NCBI GenBank assembly: GCA_019104905.1
Contig: JAHRXB010000213.1
Span: 1-16,396 of the forward strand
Origin: Bdellovibrio sp.
GTDB lineage: Bacteria > Bdellovibrionota > Bdellovibrionia > Bdellovibrionales > Bdellovibrionaceae
Reading direction: 5' to 3'
DNA: 16,396 nt
The notes beneath the pieces were generated by a model. It ran no database searches and was not told where the DNA came from. It saw nothing but the letters and a program-made list of their open reading frames with translations. This document shows, piece by piece, positions 6,572-14,007 of the stretch (the stretch's first letter is position 1; every line of letters starts with the position of its first letter). Both the position numbers and the translations under genes were made by a program.

Positions 6572-9516
6572 AAGATATTCACCTCTGGGGGGTGAAACAA
6601 AACAATCTAAAGAACATTGAGGTCAAAATTCCCGTTGGCTCTATGACGGTTATTTGTGGTCCCAGTGGTTCCGGGAAGTCGTCCCTGGCCTTCGAAACTT
6701 TGTTCGCCGAAGGACAGCGTCGCTTTATTGAAAGCATGTCCAATTATGCGCGACAGTTTTTAAATAAAGCCCCCAAGCCTGATATCGAGGGCATTAGCAA
6801 TATTCCACCGGCGATTTCGATCGAACAAAAAAATACCGTTAAAAGCTCTCGCTCCACCGTCGGGACCACAACCGAAATTATCGATTATCTTCGTTTGTTG
6901 TTTGAAAAGATCGGAAAGTCGTATTGCCCGACACACCATTGTCCTACAGAAAAGGAAAGTGTCACCGAAGCCACGGATAAGGTCATTCAAAGTTTCACTG
7001 GGAAACGTGGCTATATTCTGGTGGAAATCACAGAAGAAGGACGTGTCGCTCAAGGAAAGAAATTGCACTCTCTGCTTTTGCAGGATGGTTATCTTCGTAT
7101 CTATCTTCCTAAAGAAAGTGAATCGAAACCCTCTGTCAAAGCGGCGACAAAAAAAACAACCGGCAAAAAAGCCACCAAAAAAACAACTCCGGAAGTTGTC
7201 GTTGCCGCCCCGGGCGGAATAACTCAAGCCGAAATGGGCACGGTCGTCGAAATCGGCGATGCTGCCGCGATCAAAAAAGGACTGCCCAAAGAAACCTTCT
7301 ATCTAGTCATTGATCGCATGAGCTTTAATGAGGATGAACGCGGACGTATCGCTGACTCTTTGACTCAAGCCTACGAAGCCAGCATCAAATACAACACAAC
7401 TCTTATCTCTAGAAAAGCGACAATCCTAACGACCGAAGGACAACGTCTTCAAGTCAGTGAAGAAGCTTCCTGCCCTGTCTGCGGCTACACACCGCCACCC
7501 ATCAGCTCGAAGCTTTTTAGTTTTAATTCTCCGATAGGGGCCTGCCCCACCTGCAAAGGGTTTGGAAATATTCTGGATATCGACGAAGAAAAAGTAATTC
7601 CTAACTCTAACATGAGTTTAGCGCAAGGAGCTTTAAGTCCTTTTTGGATGCCCAGCGCTGCCCATGAGAAAAAACAGCTCTTGAGCTATTGCAAAAAGAA
7701 TAAGATCGACGTGCATACTCCTTGGAAAGATCTTCCTAAGGCTCATCGCGATGTAATCTGGAATGGGGATAAAGAGTTCTTCGGGGTTCGTGGTCTTTTT
7801 GAATATCTGGATCAGATTAAATACAAAATGCACGTGCGCGTGTTCATTTCCCGCTTTCGCAGCCCCTTTCTGTGCCCGACTTGCAAAGGCGCACGACTGC
7901 GCACTGAAGCCAATCATGTATTGATCGCGAACTCGAATATTAATGATCTTTCGTCGGTCACCATTGAAGAACTGCACCAGTTTTTTATGAAATTGGAGCT
8001 TTCGACCCATCAGCAAGAAGTCGCCGGAGAAGTGTTAAAGCAAATTCGCTCGCGTCTTGAGTTCTTGATGCGCGTGGGAGTCCACTATCTTTCTTTGAAT
8101 CGGGAAACTCGGACCCTGTCTGGCGGGGAATATCAACGTTTGATTCTTGCGAACCAATTAGGGATGGGACTTTCTCAAGCTCTCTACGTCTTAGATGAAC
8201 CCACCGTGGGTCTTCATCCTCGCGACAATGATCGTCTCATCTCTATTTTGAAAGACCTCAAAGAACTTGGCAATACTCTGGTGATCGTAGAGCATGATCA
8301 CGATGTTATTAAGTCAAGTGAACACATCATAGAGATGGGTCCTGGTTCTGGGTATCTCGGCGGAGAAGTCGTTTACTCGGGAACCACAAAAGACTTTTAC
8401 AACTACGAGAAGTCCAACACCGTTCCGTACTTAAAGCCCACGAAAAACTGGAGTCCACTACGTGTGGTACGACCCGTTGATGTTGAAAGCTACAAAGTCA
8501 AAATCGAACTCAAAGGTGCGAAGGGGCATAATCTAAAGAACTTGGATGTGGTCATTCCTTTAAATAGGTTGGTCGCCGTCACCGGAGTCAGTGGATCAGG
8601 AAAATCAACTTTGATTACGAAGACTCTCTACCCGGCCTTGGCTCGCGCTTTGGATTTAGATTACCTTCCGGCTCAGGACTACGCGGGATTAGATGGCGTA
8701 GACCATATTAAAAATGTCCTGTTGATTGATCAATCTCCGATCGGAAAATCTGCCCGCAGCTCACCGATCACTTATCTGAAGGCCTTCGATGCCATCCGTA
8801 CCATCATGGCCACGACACTTGAGGCTCAAGCACGCGGCTACACTCCAGGCACCTTTAGCTTGAACGTCGATGGCGGACGCTGTCCGGCGTGTAAAGGAAC
8901 TGGCTTTGAAGAAATCGACATGATGTTCATGGATAACGTCGTTATTCCTTGTGACGTCTGCGATGGAAAGAAATATCGTCCCGAGATTTTAGAGATCCAA
9001 TATAAGAACAAGAATATTCACGAAATTCTTTCGATGACCGTGAATGAAGCGATGAATTTCTTTGTTGCTCACCCTAATATTCGCAAACCTTTGAGTGTCT
9101 TGAAAGAAGTGGGTTTAGATTATTTACAACTGGGCCAACCCGCCAACTCACTGAGCGGTGGGGAGTCTCAGCGTCTGAAGATCGCAAAAGAACTTTCCCA
9201 GGTTCAGCAAAAATCAACCCTCTATATTCTGGATGAGCCCACCACCGGCCTCCACTTCCGGGAGGTTGAGTTGTTGATGAAGGTTCTTAATAAATTAATT
9301 GAGACCGGCGGCAGCGTCGTGGTGGTTGAACACAACCTCGATGTGATTCGTGGCTCTGATTATGTTATTGACCTCGGACCTGAAGCGGGTAAAAAGGGCG
9401 GTAACATCGTAGCGCAAGGGTCCCCGGAAGATATCATGAAGGTCAAAAAGAGCCTGACCGGACAGTACCTCAAACGTTACCTAGAAGAGCATACCGCGAC
9501 TTCAAATGGGAAATAA
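6568..9516 (+). CDS. uvrA: UvrA-family excinuclease ABC subunit A
   Basis: UvrA dimers find bulky DNA lesions and load UvrB in nucleotide excision repair. The 982-residue protein has two ABC ATPase modules: Walker A GPSGSGKSS (31-39) and GVSGSGKST (673-681), signatures LSGGE (517-521 and 862-866), and Walker B LYVLDEP (539-545) and LYILDEP (885-891). Zinc-binding cysteines are at 302/305/326/329 and 772/775/795/798; CPTC (436-439) precedes KGARLR. Residues about 120-290 cover the UvrB-binding and insertion regions, so it is not the short UvrA2 type. A Lys/Thr-rich stretch at about 182-217 looks like an insertion. The segment YKMHVRVFISRFRS (419-432) is unlike E. coli UvrA and recalls a divergent UvrA branch, so this could be a paralogue rather than the housekeeping copy. 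Its ATG overlaps the PBP stop (ATGA), implying translational coupling; no own promoter is seen. Confidence 0.85.
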   Translation: MKDIHLWGVKQNNLKNIEVKIPVGSMTVICGPSGSGKSSLAFETLFAEGQRRFIESMSNYARQFLNKAPKPDIEGISNIPPAISIEQKNTVKSSRSTVGTTTEIIDYLRLLFEKIGKSYCPTHHCPTEKESVTEATDKVIQSFTGKRGYILVEITEEGRVAQGKKLHSLLLQDGYLRIYLPKESESKPSVKAATKKTTGKKATKKTTPEVVVAAPGGITQAEMGTVVEIGDAAAIKKGLPKETFYLVIDRMSFNEDERGRIADSLTQAYEASIKYNTTLISRKATILTTEGQRLQVSEEASCPVCGYTPPPISSKLFSFNSPIGACPTCKGFGNILDIDEEKVIPNSNMSLAQGALSPFWMPSAAHEKKQLLSYCKKNKIDVHTPWKDLPKAHRDVIWNGDKEFFGVRGLFEYLDQIKYKMHVRVFISRFRSPFLCPTCKGARLRTEANHVLIANSNINDLSSVTIEELHQFFMKLELSTHQQEVAGEVLKQIRSRLEFLMRVGVHYLSLNRETRTLSGGEYQRLILANQLGMGLSQALYVLDEPTVGLHPRDNDRLISILKDLKELGNTLVIVEHDHDVIKSSEHIIEMGPGSGYLGGEVVYSGTTKDFYNYEKSNTVPYLKPTKNWSPLRVVRPVDVESYKVKIELKGAKGHNLKNLDVVIPLNRLVAVTGVSGSGKSTLITKTLYPALARALDLDYLPAQDYAGLDGVDHIKNVLLIDQSPIGKSARSSPITYLKAFDAIRTIMATTLEAQARGYTPGTFSLNVDGGRCPACKGTGFEEIDMMFMDNVVIPCDVCDGKKYRPEILEIQYKNKNIHEILSMTVNEAMNFFVAHPNIRKPLSVLKEVGLDYLQLGQPANSLSGGESQRLKIAKELSQVQQKSTLYILDEPTTGLHFREVELLMKVLNKLIETGGSVVVVEHNLDVIRGSDYVIDLGPEAGKKGGNIVAQGSPEDIMKVKKSLTGQYLKRYLEEHTATSNGK

Positions 9517-9518
9517 GA

Positions 9519-11237
9519 ATGTTAGTTGAAATTAAAAAGCTCGTTGCAGAACTCAAACCCCACAAAAAGACGATCATCATTATCGCCATCACGGGGGTTG
9601 CTTATGCCTTAGCCTCGGCTCGCGTCGCTTTACTGACAAAATCTCTTTTTGACGCCCTTTCGGCCTCCAACCACCAAGAAATCTTAAGACTTGTCCCTAT
9701 CATGCTGGGTCTGGCCTTGGTCACGGCGCTGGGTCGCTACTATCACATCTATCTCATGAACTATATCGCAGAGTGTGTTGTACAAAGCATTCGCCAGAAG
9801 CTTCAGCAGAAGTTTATGCGTCTAAACTTAAGCTTTCACAACAACTACGCGGCGGGATCGGGAGGCTTGATCAGTCGTATTCTCAACGACATCAGAACCA
9901 TTCAAGATGGTTTGCGTGTTGTGGCCGATATCTTCTTACATCCGCTTCTGTTTTTACTTCTATTGGGAAATCTTTTTTATATCGATTGGAAGCTGACCCT
10001 GGCGACTCTATTGATGGTTCCGATCGTGGGCGGCATTCTGAAGTCCATCTCACGAAGCATGCGCAAGTACATTCCGCGAGAACGTGATGCCATGGAGTAC
10101 ATGACTTCGACCATCAAAGAAAGTCTTGATGGTGTTCGAGTTATCCAATCCTTCAATCTAGAAAATGATATGGCCGATCGCCTTATCAAAGATTCTGATA
10201 AATACCTCGATATTCGTAAGACAGTTTATAAGCGCCAAGAAGCTGCGGGCCCGGCGACTGAATTTATTGCAACAGTCATCGTTCTCGGAGTTTTGCTGTA
10301 TACAAGTTATGAGGTGGCGGCGGGCCGCTCGACACCCGGTACCTTCATTGGATTTATCACCTCACTTTTAATGATCAATCAGCCCATCAAACGCTTTCAA
10401 GAAGCTTACGTCCGTATCCAAGAAGTCACTATTTCCGTGCAACGAATTTTTGCGATCATCGAAGATCCTTCTGAAGTTCCCGAGAGTCCGATCAACAAAC
10501 CTTTTCCCAAAGACTGGAAAAAAATCACCTATAAGAATGTCAGCTTTTCCTATGGAAAAGATCTTATTCTTAAAAATATCAACCTTGAAATTCGCCGCGG
10601 GGAAGTCGTGGCTCTGGTTGGCGCCAGTGGCAGTGGAAAATCCACGATCGTCAACCTTCTGGAGCGTTTCTTTGATGCGACCTCCGGAGAAATTCTTATT
10701 GATGATGTTAATATTCTAGACATCAATCTCAAGGAACTGCGTCGCAACATTGCCCTGGTCACTCAAGATGTTTTCCTCTTCAGTGACACCATCGAAAAAA
10801 ATATTTGGGCGGGGGACTATTCGCGCAATCGCGCTGATGTCATGGCGATGGCAAAATTGGCTAACGCCCACGATTTCATTTTGAGAATGCCTCAAGGATA
10901 CGAAAGCCGTGTCGGAGACCGCGGGAACCTTCTTTCCGGAGGGGAAAAACAGCGCATTAGCATTGCCCGAGCTATGTTTAAAGATGCTCCCGTCCTCATT
11001 CTGGACGAAGCCACCAGTGCGTTAGATACGGCCAGTGAAATTGAAGTCCAAAAGGGTTTGGATCACCTGATGGAAGGCCGCACCGCTTTGGTAATTGCCC
11101 ACAGATTGTCGACCATCCAAAAAGCCGACAAGATCGTTGTGCTTAAAAACGGCGAGATTGCTGAAATTGGGACTCACTCGAATCTATTAAGCCAACAGGG
11201 CGAATACTTCCGCTTCCACAGCCTTCAGCACACCTAG
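9519..11237 (+). CDS. MsbA-type ABC exporter (fused membrane and ATPase domains)
   Basis: A half-transporter working as a homodimer in the inner membrane, 572 residues. The type I exporter membrane domain covers about 15-315 with hydrophobic helices at roughly 18-40, 57-75, 134-155, 157-176, 250-268 and 274-292. The ATPase domain has Walker A GASGSGKST (368-376), Q-loop Gln416, signature LSGGE (472-476), Walker B VLILDEA (492-498, catalytic Glu497), D-loop SALD and H-loop His528. Overall length and features such as 'RVIQSFNLE' and 'IEKNIWAG' fit the MsbA/lipid-flippase group, whose members move lipid A precursor to the outer leaflet. Drug or peptide export cannot be excluded. It starts 2 bases after the uvrA stop with only a weak ribosome-binding site, suggesting coupled translation, and ends the PBP-uvrA-exporter unit. 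Only a poor terminator candidate follows. Confidence 0.85.
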   Translation: MLVEIKKLVAELKPHKKTIIIIAITGVAYALASARVALLTKSLFDALSASNHQEILRLVPIMLGLALVTALGRYYHIYLMNYIAECVVQSIRQKLQQKFMRLNLSFHNNYAAGSGGLISRILNDIRTIQDGLRVVADIFLHPLLFLLLLGNLFYIDWKLTLATLLMVPIVGGILKSISRSMRKYIPRERDAMEYMTSTIKESLDGVRVIQSFNLENDMADRLIKDSDKYLDIRKTVYKRQEAAGPATEFIATVIVLGVLLYTSYEVAAGRSTPGTFIGFITSLLMINQPIKRFQEAYVRIQEVTISVQRIFAIIEDPSEVPESPINKPFPKDWKKITYKNVSFSYGKDLILKNINLEIRRGEVVALVGASGSGKSTIVNLLERFFDATSGEILIDDVNILDINLKELRRNIALVTQDVFLFSDTIEKNIWAGDYSRNRADVMAMAKLANAHDFILRMPQGYESRVGDRGNLLSGGEKQRISIARAMFKDAPVLILDEATSALDTASEIEVQKGLDHLMEGRTALVIAHRLSTIQKADKIVVLKNGEIAEIGTHSNLLSQQGEYFRFHSLQHT

Positions 11238-11301
11238 TTTACAGGTCCTTGGTCTAGGTTTGCTTGGTTTTTAGACACTCTCCTAAAGTTCGTCTACTTT
11301 C

Positions 11302-11328
11302 TTGACGATAAAAGTATCGACACTTTTA
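11302..11328. promoter_or_regulatory. 20-base palindrome next to a -35-like TTGACG, upstream of the sigma-54 activator gene
   Basis: TAAAAGT (11309-11315) and ACTTTTA (11322-11328) are exact inverted repeats around ATCGAC. A second, overlapping repeat CGATA/TATCG lies at 11306-11319. TTGACG (11302-11307) directly precedes and could be a -35 element, with the palindrome filling the spacer; the corresponding -10 region (TTTACG) is poor. The arrangement is what an operator for a dimeric regulator would look like, possibly for autoregulation of the gene that starts at 11350. No regulator can be named. Confidence 0.4.
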
Positions 11329-11349
11329 CGTCACTGAAAGGACTTATTT

Positions 11350-12906
11350 ATGATTAATTGGGATGAGTTTGAACATATACATGTTATTAATAAGCTCAAA
11401 CATATTCTCAGCGCGTGGTGGAACATTGACGTTGTATTTACAGACGAGCGCGGAGCCCTGAGAGGATATGACTCTGATAAAGTCACCTTCAACAACCCAG
11501 CCATTAACGCTCTTGTAAAAAAAGAAGCTGGCCAAGCGAGCATCGCCGAGCTCGTTACGAAATCTTTGGATGATCTTCGCACCTCTCAAAATCGCTACAG
11601 CCTGCGCAAGTGGGACATCGTCGGATTTGATGTTGGAATCTTCCCAATCATGATTGACAACGACTGCGTCGGAACTGTTGTGGCTATGGGCTTCTTCCGT
11701 GAAGCCAACTTCACAGCACGCATGAGTGAGATCCGTGAGCGTCTTGCCGCTTTCGGTATGTCTGGAGAAGTGATTGAAAAATGTTTGGGCAAACTGAAAT
11801 TCTTGGACGACCAAGAGCGCACCCATTTTACAGAGTTGTGCGAACTTGTGGCTCAAGAGATCGTGACCCTTCATCTAGAAATCACGTCTCGTGAAGACCG
11901 CATCAAAGAGCTCAACAAAGAACTTGGCAATCGCTTTAAGTACGACAACATGATCGGCAAATCTAAACCCATGCAGTCTTTGTACGCCCTTCTTGATAAA
12001 ATCAAAGGCGCTGACTCGACAGTTCTTGTTCAAGGGGAAAACGGTACAGGTAAAGAGTTGATCGCAAAATCAATTCACTACAACTCACACCGTAAAGACA
12101 AACCTTTTGTGATCCAGAACTGTTCTGCATTCAATGACAATCTTTTGGAATCAGAACTTTTCGGTCACGTGAAGGGATCGTTCACTGGCGCACTAAAAGA
12201 CAAAAAAGGTCTTTTTGAAATGGCCGACAAAGGAACTTTCTTCCTCGATGAGATCGGGGATACGTCTCCACAAATGCAAGTGAAGCTTCTGCGTGTTCTG
12301 CAAGAAGGAACCTTCATGCCCGTGGGTGCAACGGAATCAAGAAAAGTAGATGTTCGTATCGTGGCGGCGACAAACCGCAATCTGAAAGAGATGGTTGAAC
12401 AAGGCACCTTCCGGGAAGACTTGTACTATCGCCTGAATGTCATCAACATTCGCGTCCCACCACTTCGCGAAAGAAAAGAAGACATTCCGTTCCTCGTGGA
12501 TTTCTTCTTGAATAAGATCCACGATCAACAGGGTGGACCAAAACGTCAGATCACGAAGCGCGCTTTGGAAAAGCTTTACGACTATCCATGGCCTGGTAAC
12601 GTGCGTGAGTTGCAAAATGAAATCGAAAGACTTTGTGTTCTTTCCGGCGATGAAACGAAGCTGATGGCAGAACTTCTTTCTCCAAAAGTTTTAGAAGCTG
12701 GCGAGAAGAACAAAGTTCAGGGTTCCCGTTTGCAAGGTAAGTTGAAAGACGCCTTGGAAGATCTTGAGCGCGAAATGATCCGCGAGGGTCTTCGCCGCAC
12801 AGGTTGGAACAAGTCCAAGCTTGCCAAAGAGCTCGGCATCAGCCGCGCAGGTCTTATCATGAAGGTTGAAAAGTATGGCCTCGATAAGAGAAAGTTGGCT
12901 CGCTAA
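11350..12906 (+). CDS. Sigma-54-dependent transcriptional activator (bEBP)
   Basis: A AAA+ ATPase that remodels sigma-54 RNA polymerase at -24/-12 promoters. Residues 1-175 form a sensory domain I can only describe as GAF/PocR-like (ILSAWWNIDVVFTDERG, then VGIFPIMIDNDCVGTVVAMGF). There is no phosphoacceptor receiver domain, so it is probably controlled by ligand or protein binding. A helical linker (about 160-195) leads to the AAA+ core: Walker A GENGTGKE (229-236), sigma-54-contact loop GSFTGA (276-281; consensus GAFTGA), Walker B GTFFLDEIG (295-303), arginine-finger region FREDLYYRL (354-362) and WPGNVREL (414-421). A Fis-type helix-turn-helix ends the protein (about 472-510, WNKSKLAKELGISRAGL). 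All catalytic motifs are intact. AAAGGA lies 7 bases before the ATG. A strong terminator follows, so it is transcribed alone or from the palindrome region. Its targets may include the elements at 2339 and 13046. Confidence 0.92.
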   Translation: MINWDEFEHIHVINKLKHILSAWWNIDVVFTDERGALRGYDSDKVTFNNPAINALVKKEAGQASIAELVTKSLDDLRTSQNRYSLRKWDIVGFDVGIFPIMIDNDCVGTVVAMGFFREANFTARMSEIRERLAAFGMSGEVIEKCLGKLKFLDDQERTHFTELCELVAQEIVTLHLEITSREDRIKELNKELGNRFKYDNMIGKSKPMQSLYALLDKIKGADSTVLVQGENGTGKELIAKSIHYNSHRKDKPFVIQNCSAFNDNLLESELFGHVKGSFTGALKDKKGLFEMADKGTFFLDEIGDTSPQMQVKLLRVLQEGTFMPVGATESRKVDVRIVAATNRNLKEMVEQGTFREDLYYRLNVINIRVPPLRERKEDIPFLVDFFLNKIHDQQGGPKRQITKRALEKLYDYPWPGNVRELQNEIERLCVLSGDETKLMAELLSPKVLEAGEKNKVQGSRLQGKLKDALEDLEREMIREGLRRTGWNKSKLAKELGISRAGLIMKVEKYGLDKRKLAR

Positions 12907-12950
12907 AAACGGCACCGACCCTAAAGAAATTACCTAAATGATCGAAACTT

Positions 12951-12992
12951 AGAGGGCTTTGTGAGGATTCCACAAAGCCCTCTTTCTTTTTT
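12951..12992 (+). terminator. Strong intrinsic terminator after the activator gene
   Basis: AGAGGGCTTTGTG (12951-12963) and CACAAAGCCCTCT (12971-12983) form a perfect 13-base stem with a 7-base loop, followed by TTCTTTTTT. It isolates the activator gene from the paralogue downstream, which therefore needs its own promoter. Confidence 0.93.
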
Positions 12993-13004
12993 AAAAAGGG
13001 CCTA

Positions 13005-13023
13005 ACCACCTAAAATGAGTGGT
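13005..13023. promoter_or_regulatory. Small inverted repeat, possible activator site
   Basis: ACCAC (13005-13009) and GTGGT (13019-13023) are inverted repeats with a 9-base spacer, centred about 58 bases before the predicted start at 13072. The 8-mer AAAATGAG (13012-13019) within it recurs at 2299-2306, at a similar distance from the other sigma-54-type element (27 versus 33 bases). Short arms make this tentative. Confidence 0.2.
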
Positions 13024-13045
13024 CTATTTCAAATGCCCCAGTCCC

Positions 13046-13061
13046 TGGCATCAGTCTTGTA
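13046..13061 (+). promoter_or_regulatory. Sigma-54-like (-24/-12) element before the degenerate activator gene
   Basis: TGGCATCAGTCTTGTA has TGGCA at -24 and TTG at -12 in exact register, with GG at 13047-13048 and ten bases to the next G. The normally invariant -12 GC is GT here, so it may be weak or non-functional. Predicted transcription from about 13072 gives a leader carrying the ribosome-binding site AAGGGG, an arrangement like that of the element at 2339. The -24 region also overlaps an imperfect hairpin (ATGCC...GGCAT, 13033-13051). Confidence 0.4.
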
Positions 13062-13093
13062 ATAGAGGCTCCTTGTGTAAGGGGTACGTGGTT

Positions 13094-13960
13094 ATGCAGA
13101 CAACATTGGACAGCTCATTCGTGAATCGATTGAAGCAAATTCTTAACAGCCGCTATGGGAAGGGTTTACAGATTCGTCAATTGATGGATCTCACAGAGCT
13201 TGGCTCTGAGGAAGTGTTCACGCGGGGGCGTGACCTTCACATTCCAATCCGCGTGAACGGTTCCATTTTAGGAACCGCCGTCGTGCCCTCCGCGGACGAT
13301 CTCAACGAAGAGAAACGTCAGGGAGTTGCTCAGCTCGTGCGCATGGCCTTAGAGCCCGCGATGTATAAATGGTATCTCGATCAAAAAGAAGCCAATCTTG
13401 TTGAGCTCAATAAAGCACAGCTTGATTTAGATAATGTTCGTCTATTTGGAGAAGAAGCTCTGCCCTCTCTTGATGAGATCCTAAATGACACCTCTGGAGA
13501 CCTCAACGAAGGTCCTGCTAGCGAGCTCATCTCTCATCTTATTCACCTTGAAGGAAAATCCGAAAACACCAACAAAAAAGTAGCTCTGCAGCTTCATGAG
13601 CTGACCAGTCGTTGGGCTTTTGTCCCCTTTAAAGATATCAAAGCGCAACTGCACTCGTCCCAGGACATCGCCAAAATGGGTGCCATGACCATCTTCGTGG
13701 AAAATGTGGAGAACTTGAATCCCGCAGAACAAGAGCTTTTAATGGACTACATTGCAGAAGAACGCTCTTCAGAAGAGCCTCTGATTATCACTAGCTCATT
13801 GGCAAATCTGGCCGAACTTGGCAAAAGTTCTTTGGCCTCGAATCTGGTGGACGAACTCTCTGTGAACTGCTTTGAGGTCGATCGTGCGCCTTTGACGACT
13901 CAGGGGCTAAAAGAAGTCCTGGAGTTATTTTTTATGAAAGATACTCCTCTCGACGCCTAA
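13094..13960 (+). CDS. Degenerate sigma-54-activator-like protein (pseudo-AAA+), no DNA-binding domain
   Basis: A 288-residue protein that can be laid by eye over the activator at 11350. Residues about 9-95 match its sensory domain in reduced form (NRLKQIL; HIPIRVNGSILGTAVVP against GIFPIMIDNDCVGTVVAMG). Residues 98-110 match its linker (ANLVELNKAQL against DRIKELNKEL). Residues 150-280 match the AAA+ core: LEGKSENTNKK where Walker A should be, TIFVENVENLNP (199-210) where TFFLDEIGD is, and SSLANLAELGKSSL for the arginine-finger region. Walker A lacks GxxGxGK, the GAFTGA loop is deleted, and the Walker B acidic pair is EN. The protein stops at LELFFMKDTPLDA, before the helical subdomain and helix-turn-helix. 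It should not hydrolyse ATP or bind DNA. It could bind or inhibit the intact activator (inference). The ATG at 13094 follows AAGGGG by 9 bases; the frame is open further upstream. Confidence 0.75.
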   Translation: MQTTLDSSFVNRLKQILNSRYGKGLQIRQLMDLTELGSEEVFTRGRDLHIPIRVNGSILGTAVVPSADDLNEEKRQGVAQLVRMALEPAMYKWYLDQKEANLVELNKAQLDLDNVRLFGEEALPSLDEILNDTSGDLNEGPASELISHLIHLEGKSENTNKKVALQLHELTSRWAFVPFKDIKAQLHSSQDIAKMGAMTIFVENVENLNPAEQELLMDYIAEERSSEEPLIITSSLANLAELGKSSLASNLVDELSVNCFEVDRAPLTTQGLKEVLELFFMKDTPLDA

Positions 13961-14007
13961 AAGTTTATTTCTTGAAAATAACATGAGTGTCTGTGAGAAT
14001 TTTTCTT

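Noticed and set aside
11232..11259. ACCTAG...CTAGGT as terminator after the exporter gene
   Set aside because: A six-base stem with a 16-base loop and a T-run several bases away is too weak to call.
11250..11264. TGGTCTAGGTTTGCT as a sigma-54 promoter for the activator gene
   Set aside because: GG and GC are nine bases apart instead of ten, a spacing change known to abolish sigma-54 binding.
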